A stretch of DNA of 45,221 bases from an uncultured Hyphomicrobiaceae bacterium. GTDB taxonomy: Bacteria > Pseudomonadota > Alphaproteobacteria > Rhizobiales > CALHAX01. Below the pieces are notes generated by a model. The model was not told where the DNA came from. It worked only from the letters and a program-made list of their open reading frames with translations, and did no database searches. A program made the translations under genes and the position numbers. Shown here in pieces: positions 8,243 through 16,391 of the stretch; position 1 is the stretch's first letter; each line of letters starts with the position of its first letter. Where the stretch lies: contig CALHAX010000058.1 of the NCBI GenBank assembly GCA_937931785.1, forward strand, positions 1 through 45,221, given 5' to 3'.

Positions 8243-9504
8243 ACCGCGTACCGCTTGCAGCATTCGTCATCACGAACCTCCGCTGGTTGTTCGCAGGCTT
8301 TTTCCTGACGTTCCTTTCAAGCTTCGGTCAGACGTATTTCATTGCGATGTTCGGCGGGGAAATTCGCCAGACATTCGGTCTGAGCAATGGCGAATTCGGC
8401 ACATTGTACATGATAGGAACGCTGGCGAGCGCGTTCACCCTGATCTGGCTTGGGCAACTTGCCGACGTGATGCGCGTGCGTGTGCTTGGCGGCCTGACGA
8501 TTGCCGGATTGGCGGTGGCCTGCCTTACCATGTCACTGACAACGGGTTATTTCTCTCTCCTCCTTGCGATCTACCTTTTACGCCTGACCGGGCAAGGCAT
8601 GATGTCCCATGTCTCCGTCACGGCGATGGGGCGATGGTTCGATGCCTATCGTGGTCGTGCCATTGCAATTTCCGTGTTTGGATATCCGATCGGAGAAGCG
8701 ATCTGGCCAACCGTCGCCGTGCTCCTGACCGGGTGGTACGGGTGGCAGACAAGTTGGCAGATCGCGGCTGGCGCTTTGCTGTTTGTCGGCTTGCCGCTGT
8801 TTGTACTTGCCCTGCAGCAACGACGCATTCCCGGGCAATCGCACATCGAAGAACCGCCAAACGTTGACGCGCCGGGCATGGTGCACTGGACGCGAGGCCG
8901 GGTGATTTCCAACAGCTTGTACTGGCTTCTTGTCCCTTGTGTCCTCACGCCCGCCTTTGTCGTAACCGGGTTGTTCTTTCATCAGAGCTATCTGGTGGAA
9001 ATCAAGGGTTGGACGCTGGCGTTCTGGGCCGCGTGTTACCCGCTGTATGCCGTCGCATCTGTCGGGGCGTCCGTACTCTCGGGCTGGAGTGTCGACCGCT
9101 GGAGCGGGCGACAGACGTTGCCGTTCGTGTGTCTGCCGCTCGGGGTCGGTCTGCTGATCCTGGCCTACGGAAACGCGCCGTGGGTGGCTGTGATATCGAT
9201 GGCGTTCATTGGACTATCCGCCGGTTCCACGAACACGATTTTCGGGTCGCTCTGGCCGGAGCTTTACGGCACGCAGCATCTTGGTGGCATCAAGGCCTTG
9301 ACGACGGCTGCCATGGTGTTTTCATCAGCGCTTGGACCAGGGCTTATGGGGAGCCTGATCGACGCGGGTGTTTCGCTTGAGCGGCAATGCTTCGTGATCG
9401 GTCTTTATTGTTTTGCGGTTGGCGGCCTTGCCTGGTTGTTGCAAGACAAGATGCGCGAAACGCAACCAATATTGATGGCGGAAAAATTCGGGGAGAAAAA
9501 CTGA
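8239..9504 (+). CDS. Major facilitator superfamily transporter
   Basis: The product has 421 residues with about twelve membrane segments. The loop 2-3 signature region reads GQLADVMRVRVLGG, and a second-half counterpart reads SGWSVDRWSGRQTLP. It starts at TTG 8239, overlapping the preceding stop as TTGA. The first helix begins within ten residues, so no later start would leave an intact protein; translational coupling is likely. Position between a reductase/small protein pair and a ureohydrolase suggests uptake of the compound degraded by this operon. That is inference. Confidence 0.85.
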   Translation: MNRVPLAAFVITNLRWLFAGFFLTFLSSFGQTYFIAMFGGEIRQTFGLSNGEFGTLYMIGTLASAFTLIWLGQLADVMRVRVLGGLTIAGLAVACLTMSLTTGYFSLLLAIYLLRLTGQGMMSHVSVTAMGRWFDAYRGRAIAISVFGYPIGEAIWPTVAVLLTGWYGWQTSWQIAAGALLFVGLPLFVLALQQRRIPGQSHIEEPPNVDAPGMVHWTRGRVISNSLYWLLVPCVLTPAFVVTGLFFHQSYLVEIKGWTLAFWAACYPLYAVASVGASVLSGWSVDRWSGRQTLPFVCLPLGVGLLILAYGNAPWVAVISMAFIGLSAGSTNTIFGSLWPELYGTQHLGGIKALTTAAMVFSSALGPGLMGSLIDAGVSLERQCFVIGLYCFAVGGLAWLLQDKMRETQPILMAEKFGEKN

Positions 9505-9505
9505 T

Positions 9506-10465
9506 ATGGCGGAACACGGATACGAGAGCGGGCGACTGGATCTGCCGTTTGTCGGCGTGTGCACATTCGGGAAAAACCCATTGGTGACCGACTGGTCGAA
9601 GATCGATGCGGATGTTGCCGTGCTCGGTGCGCCCTACGACTTTGGAACGCAGTGGCGAGCGGGTGCGCGTTTCGGCCCGCGCGCGATCCGTGAGGCGTCC
9701 ACGTTATTTTCGTTCGGCCATGGTGGAGCCTACGATTTCGAGGATGATATTACCTATCTGCCTGCGGACACGACGCGGATCGTCGATATTGGCGATGCAG
9801 ATATCATTCATACGGATACGATCAACAGCCATGCGAACATCGAAAAAGGCGTGCGGGCGATCCTGAAAGCGGGAGCGATCCCGGTTGTGCTCGGTGGCGA
9901 TCATTCGGTGAACATTCCCTGCATCAATGCGTTTTCGGATCAGGAACCGGTGCACCTCGTGCAGGTCGATGCGCATCTCGATTTTGTCGATGAACGACAC
10001 GGCGTGCGTTACGGACATGGCAATCCCATGCGGCGCGCGGCGGAGAAGGATTATGTGACCGGTCTCAGCCAGATCGGCATTCGGAATGTGTCATCGACGG
10101 CGCGGGAGGGATATGAGGACGCGCGGAAATTCGGTTCCGATATTCTCTCCGTCCGACATTTCCGCAAAATGGGTGTGGAGGCGGTTCTGGATCGCATTCC
10201 GGTGGGCAAGCGATACTATGTCACAATCGACATCGACGGGTTCGACCCGTCCATCGCCCCCGGCACCGGAACACCGAGCCATGGCGGCTTCCTCTACTAC
10301 GAAGTTTTGGAACTGATGGACGGACTTGCCAGACGCGGTGATATTGTCGGGCTTGATCTTGTGGAAGTCGCACCGGACTTCGACCACACGGGAACAACCG
10401 CCATACTCGCCGCACAAATCCTGATGAACACGATCGGGCGGATGCTGCACTGGCGAGATGCGTGA
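9506..10465 (+). CDS. Agmatinase-family ureohydrolase
   Basis: The product has 319 residues. All six manganese ligands of ureohydrolases are present: H133 in GGDHS, D155/H157/D159 in VDAHLDFVD, and D242/D244 in IDIDGFDPS. The substrate-side GTGTPSHGG and VEVAPDFDHTGTTA segments fit the agmatinase/guanidinobutyrase branch rather than arginase. Family members release urea from a guanidino compound. GGGGAG lies ten bases before ATG 9506, one base after the MFS stop codon. The exact substrate (agmatine, guanidinobutyrate, guanidinopropionate or other) cannot be read from the motifs. Confidence 0.92.
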   Translation: MAEHGYESGRLDLPFVGVCTFGKNPLVTDWSKIDADVAVLGAPYDFGTQWRAGARFGPRAIREASTLFSFGHGGAYDFEDDITYLPADTTRIVDIGDADIIHTDTINSHANIEKGVRAILKAGAIPVVLGGDHSVNIPCINAFSDQEPVHLVQVDAHLDFVDERHGVRYGHGNPMRRAAEKDYVTGLSQIGIRNVSSTAREGYEDARKFGSDILSVRHFRKMGVEAVLDRIPVGKRYYVTIDIDGFDPSIAPGTGTPSHGGFLYYEVLELMDGLARRGDIVGLDLVEVAPDFDHTGTTAILAAQILMNTIGRMLHWRDA

Positions 10466-10617
10466 AGCACAGGATAATCATGATCGGATCATCATGGAGC
10501 ACGCGGCAGATCGGGTCTGACGAGTTGCGTTTGTTGTGATGCTATTGAGAGTTCTGCCGCTGGCCGCGCGCGCCTCACCGTGAGCTCGCGTGTCATCGTC
10601 AACAAACGCGGAGAGTG

Positions 10618-11337
10618 TCAGGCCCCCAGCAAATCCGCCAGCCCCGTCATGCTGTCCGTGACAAAATCCCAATCGCCTGTTGCTTCGAGATCTATGGTCT
10701 GTCCTGGTCCGTGTTCGGTCGGACGTGCCACGAAGGCGGTGTGAAACCCGAGGGCTTTGGCAGCGGCAAGGTCTTCGTTATGGGCGGCAACCATCATGCA
10801 CTGTTGGGGCGCAAGACCGAGGAATGCTGCGGTGCGGAGGTAAGCCTCCGGGAGTGGTTTGTACGCGTGGGCGGGTTCGGCACCCAGGACCGCATCCCAT
10901 GGCAGGCCTGCATGTTTCGCCATGTTGACGAGGAGTGCGATGTTGCCGTTGGAGAGTGTGGCGAGCGTGTAGATGGATTTCAGACGGGTCAGGCCAGCGA
11001 CGCTGTCGGACCAGGGTTTCAGACGATGCCACGTCTCGTTCAGATACGTTCGGTCGTGGTCCGTGAAGTCGATCACCCCGTGTTTCTCGAGCAATTCATC
11101 AAGGCTTTCACGGTGGAGCGTGTCGAGGATTGTCCACGCCCGGGTGCCGTTACGCACCGCTTCCATGGACGGTTGGTAGAGACTGCGCCATTCGTCTGCG
11201 AAGGTGGCCCAGTCGATGTCGATCCGTCGCGCACGACCGAACGTTTCAAGCTCGCTGATGACACTGCTTCGCCAGTCCACGACAGTTCCGAAGACGTCGA
11301 AGAGCAGTGCGCGGATCGCGGCGTGGGGCGTTGACAT
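10618..11337 (-). CDS. Haloacid dehalogenase type II-like HAD hydrolase
   Basis: The product has 239 residues. Motif I is LLFDVFGTVVDWRSS, motif II is ATLSNGNIA, the motif III lysine is in HAYKPLPEAY, and the acidic region is VAAHNEDLAAAKALGF. SNG and KP follow the pattern of L-2-haloacid dehalogenases (haloacid to hydroxyacid), although other HAD activities remain possible. ATG 11337 lies six bases after GGAG; the TTG at 11349 is the weaker alternative. It is the second such enzyme in the window and converges on the ureohydrolase gene. Confidence 0.87.
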   Translation of the reverse strand: MSTPHAAIRALLFDVFGTVVDWRSSVISELETFGRARRIDIDWATFADEWRSLYQPSMEAVRNGTRAWTILDTLHRESLDELLEKHGVIDFTDHDRTYLNETWHRLKPWSDSVAGLTRLKSIYTLATLSNGNIALLVNMAKHAGLPWDAVLGAEPAHAYKPLPEAYLRTAAFLGLAPQQCMMVAAHNEDLAAAKALGFHTAFVARPTEHGPGQTIDLEATGDWDFVTDSMTGLADLLGA

Positions 11338-11400
11338 CAAGTTCTCCAATTTGTCTGGTCACCGCTTGACGTGGGCGTTGACAGAGCTAACGATCATGAG

Positions 11401-11556
11401 ATGATGAAAGTCCTGACGATACGTGAGCTTGCCACCATAAGTCTTGGTGCCACACTTCTCGGGGCAGGGTGTGTGATCGCGGTTCTGTCGTTTTTAGAGC
11501 ACGGACCGGAAATCTTCATTGCCCGAACGATCGCGGGGCTTTCCGGCTGTTTTTGA
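11401..11556 (+). CDS. Possible 51-residue membrane peptide
   Basis: An ORF begins with tandem ATGs and contains a strongly hydrophobic span (ATISLGATLLGAGCVIAVLS), a short loop (EHGPEIFIAR) and a weakly hydrophobic end. It lies in an otherwise empty 240-base gap between two minus-strand genes. The Shine-Dalgarno match (CATGAG) is poor and I know no family for it. It may be chance coding potential. Confidence 0.3.
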   Translation: MMKVLTIRELATISLGATLLGAGCVIAVLSFLEHGPEIFIARTIAGLSGCF

Positions 11557-11577
11557 AGCACTTCAAATGGCCGTGCA

Positions 11578-12417
11578 TCAAGCCAGCCAGCGCTTGCGGC
11601 GCTTGTAGTGTTTCACTTCACGGAACGATTTGCGTTCGCCGGATGAGACGCCAAGATAGAACTCTTTCACGTCCTCATTCTCTGACAGTTCAGCGGCGGT
11701 GCCGTCCATCACGACGCGGCCGTTTTCGAGGATGTAGCCGTACTTCGCGTAGCGGAGTGCGATGTTGGTGTTTTGCTCGGCCAGAAGAACGGAGACGCCC
11801 TGCTCCTCGTTGATCTGCTTCACAATCTCGAAGATCTGTTCGACGAGCTGCGGCGCGAGCCCCATGGAGGGTTCGTCGAGGAGCATCATATGCGGTTTCG
11901 ACATCAGGGCGCGACCGATGGCACACATCTGTTGTTCACCACCAGAAATATATCCGGCGAGACTGGTGCGCCGTTCGCGCAGGCGTGGGAAGTAATTATA
12001 TACCATCTCCAGGTCGTTCTTGATCGCCTTGTTCCCGCCGGAGCTGGTGTAAGCGCCGGTGAGCAGGTTTTCTTCCACCGTCAGATGCTCGAAACAGTGG
12101 CGCCCTTCCATCACCTGGATGCAACCGCGGCGAACAAGTTCGTTCGGTGAGCGATCGTGGACTTCTTCCCCCTCGAACAGGATTCCGCCTTTCGTGACTT
12201 CACCGCGTTCGGCACTCAACAGGTTCGAGATGGCTTTCAGGGTTGTGGTCTTGCCGGCACCGTTGGCTCCGAGCAGGGCAACAATGCCACCACGTGGCAC
12301 TTCCAGGGACACGCCCTTCAGAACGAGGATCACATGGTCGTAGATCACCTCGATGTTGTTCACACCGAGGATGAGGTCGGCAGGCGTATCCGTGGAAATG
12401 TCTTCGGCGAGAGCCAT
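11578..12417 (-). CDS. livF: Branched-chain amino acid-type ABC transporter ATP-binding protein, LivF
   Basis: The product has 279 residues. Walker A is GANGAGKTT, the signature is YISGGEQQM, Walker B is MMLLDEPSMGL, and a switch-type region reads LLAEQNTNIALRYA. The order of motifs and the VLKGVSLEVPRGGIVALLG start are those of LivF. It is the last gene of the minus-strand operon. It carries a C-terminal basic extension (about 25 residues, ending HYKRRKRWLA) that is longer than in typical LivF. It pairs with LivG to energise import through LivH/LivM. The gene is separated from the binding-protein gene by a strong stem-loop. Confidence 0.93.
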   Translation of the reverse strand: MALAEDISTDTPADLILGVNNIEVIYDHVILVLKGVSLEVPRGGIVALLGANGAGKTTTLKAISNLLSAERGEVTKGGILFEGEEVHDRSPNELVRRGCIQVMEGRHCFEHLTVEENLLTGAYTSSGGNKAIKNDLEMVYNYFPRLRERRTSLAGYISGGEQQMCAIGRALMSKPHMMLLDEPSMGLAPQLVEQIFEIVKQINEEQGVSVLLAEQNTNIALRYAKYGYILENGRVVMDGTAAELSENEDVKEFYLGVSSGERKSFREVKHYKRRKRWLA

Positions 12418-12458
12418 GCTGGTTTTTCCGTCAAGGACAGGGATGTCGGAGTTCTGCA

Positions 12459-12489
12459 GGATGGCCGGGGTTTAAAACCCCGACCGTCC
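12459..12489 (-). promoter_or_regulatory. Stem-loop between the binding-protein gene and livF
   Basis: 12459-12464 pairs with 12484-12489 (one wobble); after a C/A mismatch, CGGGG at 12466-12470 pairs with CCCCG at 12478-12482 around a seven-base loop. It begins 12 bases downstream of the binding-protein stop. No U-run follows, so it is more likely an mRNA-stabilising or attenuating element than a full terminator. Such elements commonly raise binding-protein mRNA relative to downstream genes. Confidence 0.5.
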
Positions 12490-12500
12490 ATTTGTATGTC

Positions 12501-13838
12501 TTATGAAGCGCAGGCTTCAGTGCGCTTCGGCCAAGGTGCGTTCTTGGTCGTGTACTCGGCGGCTGCCTTGTCGAGCAACGGCCCGACAACGTCTGCCATT
12601 GGTGTGATGTCGTCAGACGCACGCTTCCAGTTTTTTCCATCCCATTCCTGGATGTAAACCGGATGACCACCCGAGTGGTTCTTGCAGGTAACCTGAATCG
12701 GATTGGTGAAACCGTCGAGACCAATCGCTTTCAGGCGGTCAGCCGACAGGTTCATGGATTCAAGACCCTTGCGGACATCCTCACCGGTGACGACTTTCTT
12801 GCCCGTGATCTTCTGGGCGTTGGCGATCGCCTCTGCGATCATGACCGAGTTGATCACGCCGCGGTTGTAGAGGTTTTCACCGACCTTGCTCTCGTCGCTG
12901 ACCTGGCTTTTGCCAGTTTTCACGACATGCTTCAGGATGTCCTGCAGCGCCGGGAAATCCGTTCCTGTGGCGTGGAAGTTGACGGATTTGTAGCCTTTGG
13001 CAGCCGGACCAGCCGGACGCGCATCGTCATCCCCACCGGACCACCAAACGCCGATGAACTTCTCCATCGGGAAGCGGGTTTTCGCAGCTTCCTTGATCGC
13101 GGTCGGGTTCATCGCGCCCCAGCCCCACATGATCATGTAATCTGGACGATCACGCCGCACGTTCAGCCATTGCGAGGACTGGTTCTGCATTTCCTTGCCC
13201 GGAACCGGGTACTTCTTGAGGGTATAACCGAATTTTTCGGACAGCTGCTCAAAGACCGGAATCGGCTCGCGGCCATAACCGACGTCGAGGTAGATGAAGC
13301 CAACCGTCTTGCCCTTGAGCTTGTCCATACCACCGACTTCGTTGCCGATGTACTTGATGACAGCAGACGCCTGCCCCCAGTACGTGGTTGGCATATTGAA
13401 GATCCACGGGAAGGCGTCGCCCTTGGCTGCTGCCGAAAGACCATAGCCCATGGAGAGAATTGGAATCTTGTCCACGGCGGCTTTCGGGATTAGTTGGAGC
13501 GTAATGCCGGTGGAGTATGGATTGTACATGACCGGGCTCTTGCCCTTGGTCGCCTCGTAGCACTCGACACCTTTTTGCGCATTGTACCCGGTTTCACATT
13601 CCTCAATGTTGATCTTGACGCCACCGATACCGCCGTCACGCTCGTTCAGCATGGTGAGATAGTCGCGCATTCCATTGGCGATCGGTGTGCCGGACCCGGC
13701 ATACGGTCCGGTGCGGTATGTCAGCAACGGAACGTAGATTTCGTCCGCGGCAAGCGCGCCTGTGGTTGGCATGACACTGACAGGTGCCGCCGCAACGGCC
13801 GCCAGAGCAATGCCGGAAAGCAAACTCTTGAGTTTCAT
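12501..13838 (-). CDS. Periplasmic substrate-binding protein of Liv-type ABC transporter
   Basis: The product has 445 residues. A signal peptide (MKLKSLLSGIALAAVAAAPV, cleavage likely after GALAA near 31) is followed by a type I periplasmic binding fold typical of the LivK/AmiC group: YVPLLTYRTGPYAGSGTPIANG, then NEVGG and TVGFIYLDVGYGRE. AGGAGG lies five bases before ATG 13838. Tandem aromatic residues (MWGWGAMN, GVWWSGGDDD) suggest a bulky or aromatic ligand pocket. The protein is longer than a classical LivK (about 370). It serves the adjacent permeases, and the ligand is not known. Confidence 0.9.
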   Translation of the reverse strand: MKLKSLLSGIALAAVAAAPVSVMPTTGALAADEIYVPLLTYRTGPYAGSGTPIANGMRDYLTMLNERDGGIGGVKINIEECETGYNAQKGVECYEATKGKSPVMYNPYSTGITLQLIPKAAVDKIPILSMGYGLSAAAKGDAFPWIFNMPTTYWGQASAVIKYIGNEVGGMDKLKGKTVGFIYLDVGYGREPIPVFEQLSEKFGYTLKKYPVPGKEMQNQSSQWLNVRRDRPDYMIMWGWGAMNPTAIKEAAKTRFPMEKFIGVWWSGGDDDARPAGPAAKGYKSVNFHATGTDFPALQDILKHVVKTGKSQVSDESKVGENLYNRGVINSVMIAEAIANAQKITGKKVVTGEDVRKGLESMNLSADRLKAIGLDGFTNPIQVTCKNHSGGHPVYIQEWDGKNWKRASDDITPMADVVGPLLDKAAAEYTTKNAPWPKRTEACAS

Positions 13839-13951
13839 ATCTTCCTCCTTTTGGTCCGTCCCTTATAGCTGGGTCGGGTGTGAGCCAAGACTAGCACCGA
13901 TACGGGGATGGCTCCAACGGCCCGCGGTGGTGTTTGTTGCGCTGCCCCCCG
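13839..13951 (-). promoter_or_regulatory. Intergenic leader with possible internal promoter for the binding protein
   Basis: This is the largest gap inside the operon (113 bases). On the minus strand TATAAG (13867-13862) has a TTG-containing hexamer about 16 bases upstream, which could be a weak -10/-35 pair, and the excellent AGGAGG site follows. A separate promoter would help to express the binding protein above the other subunits. Confidence 0.3.
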
Positions 13952-15028
13952 CTAGTACGGGAACGGCCAGACGCGCAGTTTTTGCTTTCCGATCTGCCAG
14001 AGGCGCGCGAGGCCCGCCGGTTCGGCAATCAGAAAGAAAATAATCAGAGCACCGACGATCATGAAGTTGATGTGTTCAACACTTGCGGCTGTCACGGTGA
14101 TGCCAAGTGCCGCTGGTGCAGCGCGGATCAGAATGGGCAGAACCCAGATGAAGGCGGCTCCCATGTAAGACCCGATCAGGCTACCAAGGCCGCCAAGGAT
14201 GCACATGAACAGGATCAGGAACGAGTGGTTGATATCGAAACTTTCGACTTCCGCCGCACCGAGCCAGAAGAACACCATCATCGCGCCGGAAACACCCGCG
14301 ATGTAGGACGAGACGGCGAAGGCGGACAGTTTGGCCTGCAACGGTTTGATCCCCATAAGTTCCGCCGCGATGTCCATATCACGGATCATCATCCACGAGC
14401 GGCCAATGCGCCCGCGAATGAGGTTCGAGACCAGCCACGTGATGAAGACAGTGATGCACAGGACGATCATGTAGCGCGTGAGCGGTGTCGCAGACGGGCC
14501 GGTTGCGATGATGCCGAATGCGAGGCGCTGAGGGACTTCGATGGCACCGGAGTCGTTGTAGTTATAGAGCCACGGAATGCGGATGAAGGCCCACTCCAGG
14601 AAGAACTGGGCCGCTAGCGTCGTCACCGCAAGATACAGGCCTTTGATGCGTAATGACGGCAGGCCGAAGATGATACCGACACCGGCGGAAAAAATTCCGG
14701 ATGCCAGAACGAGCAGGATGATATTCGTGTCCGGGAAGAATGTTGTCAGCTTGTAGCAGGCGTATGCCCCGACGCCCATGAACGCACCGGTACCGAGCGA
14801 AAGCTGGCCCGCGTATCCGAGCAGGACGTTCAGCCCGATGGTTGCCAGCGTGAACACCATCATCGGGATCATGATCGAGTTCAGCACAAAATCGTTCGCG
14901 GTAAGAGGAATGACGACGAAAGCGAAGGCCGCCAGAGCCGCAAGCCCCCACTTGTCCTGAAGGATCGGGAAGATTGCCTGATCGGCTTCGTAGCTCGTCT
15001 TGAACTGTCCGGCTTCGCGATAGAACAT
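13952..15028 (-). CDS. livM: Branched-chain amino acid-type ABC permease, LivM
   Basis: The product has 358 residues with about nine to ten membrane spans. The conserved LivM features GLNVLLGYAGQLSLGTGAFM and the coupling segment MMIRDMDIAAELMGI (EAA-like loop) are present. ATG 15028 overlaps the stop of the VOC gene (TGATG). The longer in-frame extension to 15091 overlaps the VOC gene and is rejected. It forms the inner-membrane channel with LivH. Confidence 0.92.
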   Translation of the reverse strand: MFYREAGQFKTSYEADQAIFPILQDKWGLAALAAFAFVVIPLTANDFVLNSIMIPMMVFTLATIGLNVLLGYAGQLSLGTGAFMGVGAYACYKLTTFFPDTNIILLVLASGIFSAGVGIIFGLPSLRIKGLYLAVTTLAAQFFLEWAFIRIPWLYNYNDSGAIEVPQRLAFGIIATGPSATPLTRYMIVLCITVFITWLVSNLIRGRIGRSWMMIRDMDIAAELMGIKPLQAKLSAFAVSSYIAGVSGAMMVFFWLGAAEVESFDINHSFLILFMCILGGLGSLIGSYMGAAFIWVLPILIRAAPAALGITVTAASVEHINFMIVGALIIFFLIAEPAGLARLWQIGKQKLRVWPFPY

Positions 15029-15429
15029 CAGGCGGGGCCCCACACATTGGCTTTGTCTTCGAAATTCGCGCGACCGGGTCCGACCAGGCAAAAGCGGTGC
15101 CCGGTTGGAGCTTCAAGGACGGTCCAGTGTTTGTCCTCAGCGTCATCGTCCATCTCGGTGACAACGATTGCGCCCAGGTTGACGAGGCGATCACGCTCGG
15201 CTGTTCGATTGTCGGTTTCGATATCCAGATGTACGCGTGGATCATGCGAGACGGACTGCAGAAGAACCTTCGGCTGGTGATCCGGCATGTCGAGCTTGGT
15301 GTATCCGCTCATCGGTGGCGTGGGGAGAGGTGCATACCCCAAGGCAGCCGACCAGAATGCGGTTGCCGCATCGAGGTTGTCCGTTTTGCAGTCGATGATC
15401 ACGGCTGCGAGTTGGCTCTTGTGCGCCAT
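15028..15429 (-). CDS. VOC-superfamily (glyoxalase-like) protein inside the transporter operon
   Basis: The product has 133 residues. The VOC beta-alpha-beta-beta-beta repeats are visible: LAAVIIDCKTDNLDAATAFW (first strand/helix), HLDIETDNRTAERDRLVNLGA (second), and the ending MDDDAEDKHWTVLEAPTGH followed by RFCLV. This resembles the glyoxalase-like subgroup related to Glyoxalase_6. It starts at ATG 15429, two bases after the LivH stop with AGGG upstream, and overlaps LivM. The tight coupling on both sides is unusual for Liv operons and suggests a role in handling the transported ligand. The activity is unknown. Confidence 0.85.
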   Translation of the reverse strand: MAHKSQLAAVIIDCKTDNLDAATAFWSAALGYAPLPTPPMSGYTKLDMPDHQPKVLLQSVSHDPRVHLDIETDNRTAERDRLVNLGAIVVTEMDDDAEDKHWTVLEAPTGHRFCLVGPGRANFEDKANVWGPA

Positions 15430-15431
15430 GG

Positions 15432-16391
15432 TCAAACCCTATCGATGATTTTTTCGCCGAACAGCCCCTGGGGCCGGGACAGCAGGAAGATGAGGGCGAT
15501 CATGTAGGCGAGCCAGGATTCGATCCCGCCGCCCACGAGCGGTCCCCAATACAATTCGCCAAGTTTCTCACCGATGCCGATGATCAGGCCGCCGACAATG
15601 GCACCCGGGATCGACGTGAAACCACCAAGGATGAGCACTGGCAGCGCCTTGAACGCGACGAACTGCAAGGCAAACGACACGTCGGACTTTGCGCCCCACA
15701 TAATTCCTGTCGTCAGTGCCACGATGCCAGATGCAAACCAGACAATCGCCCAGATCTGATGCAGCGAGATGCCAACGGAGAGTGCCGCCTGGTGATCGTC
15801 TGCCACAGCGCGCAGGGCACGTCCGATGCGGGTCTTGGAGAAGAAGATTGCCAACCCCGTGACCATAATGATGGCCATGATCATGGCGGCGATATCAATG
15901 TGCTGCAGGATCACAAGGCCACGCTCGCCGACCTCAAACGCAGTGGAACCGGTTGGCAGCCCCAGCTCTTTGGTGATCATCGTTTTCGGTTCACCGCCGA
16001 ACACGAACTCTCCAAAGCCGATGAGAAAATAGGTCAGGCCGATCGTGGCCATCAACAGGATAATTTCCGGTTGGTTCACCAGCGGGCGCATCACGAACCG
16101 TTCCACCGTTATGGCCAGCACGGCCATCACACCGATGGCGAGCAGTAGCGCCAGCCAGGCGGGCACCCCAGCCTCGTGCATGCCAACCAGCGACAACGCC
16201 GCAAACACCACCATGATGCCCTGTGCAAAGTTGAACACGCCCGACGCCTTGAAGATCAGCACGAAGCCAAGCGCGATCAGGGCATAAAGCACGCCGGAGA
16301 CGAAGCCCTCCCACATCACCTGGATGAAAAAATCCGGCCCATTCCACATCTGAATGAACGGGTCGACCAAGATTGCGTAAAGGAGGTCCAT
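15432..16391 (-). CDS. livH: Branched-chain amino acid-type ABC permease, LivH
   Basis: The product has 319 residues with about eight membrane spans. It shows the LivH landmarks GVLYALIALGFVLIFKASGV and NFAQG near the N-terminus, the cytoplasmic loop TRIGRALRAVADDHQAALSV, and GGFTSIPGAIVGGLIIGIGE. Its ATG overlaps the LivG stop (TGATG), and its own stop is two bases before the VOC start. It pairs with LivM to form the translocation pore. Confidence 0.93.
   Translation of the reverse strand: MDLLYAILVDPFIQMWNGPDFFIQVMWEGFVSGVLYALIALGFVLIFKASGVFNFAQGIMVVFAALSLVGMHEAGVPAWLALLLAIGVMAVLAITVERFVMRPLVNQPEIILLMATIGLTYFLIGFGEFVFGGEPKTMITKELGLPTGSTAFEVGERGLVILQHIDIAAMIMAIIMVTGLAIFFSKTRIGRALRAVADDHQAALSVGISLHQIWAIVWFASGIVALTTGIMWGAKSDVSFALQFVAFKALPVLILGGFTSIPGAIVGGLIIGIGEKLGELYWGPLVGGGIESWLAYMIALIFLLSRPQGLFGEKIIDRV

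Noticed and set aside
10615-11334. 239-codon plus-strand open frame opposite the second HAD hydrolase
   Set aside because: It mirrors nearly the full HAD gene, has no family motif, and arises from GC-rich codon bias.
12663-13493. 276-codon plus-strand open frame opposite the binding-protein gene
   Set aside because: It is a shadow of the binding-protein gene, which has a signal peptide and AGGAGG site.
12663-13838. Riboswitch or leader RNA upstream of the binding-protein gene
   Set aside because: The 113-base leader shows no known riboswitch core that I could recognise.
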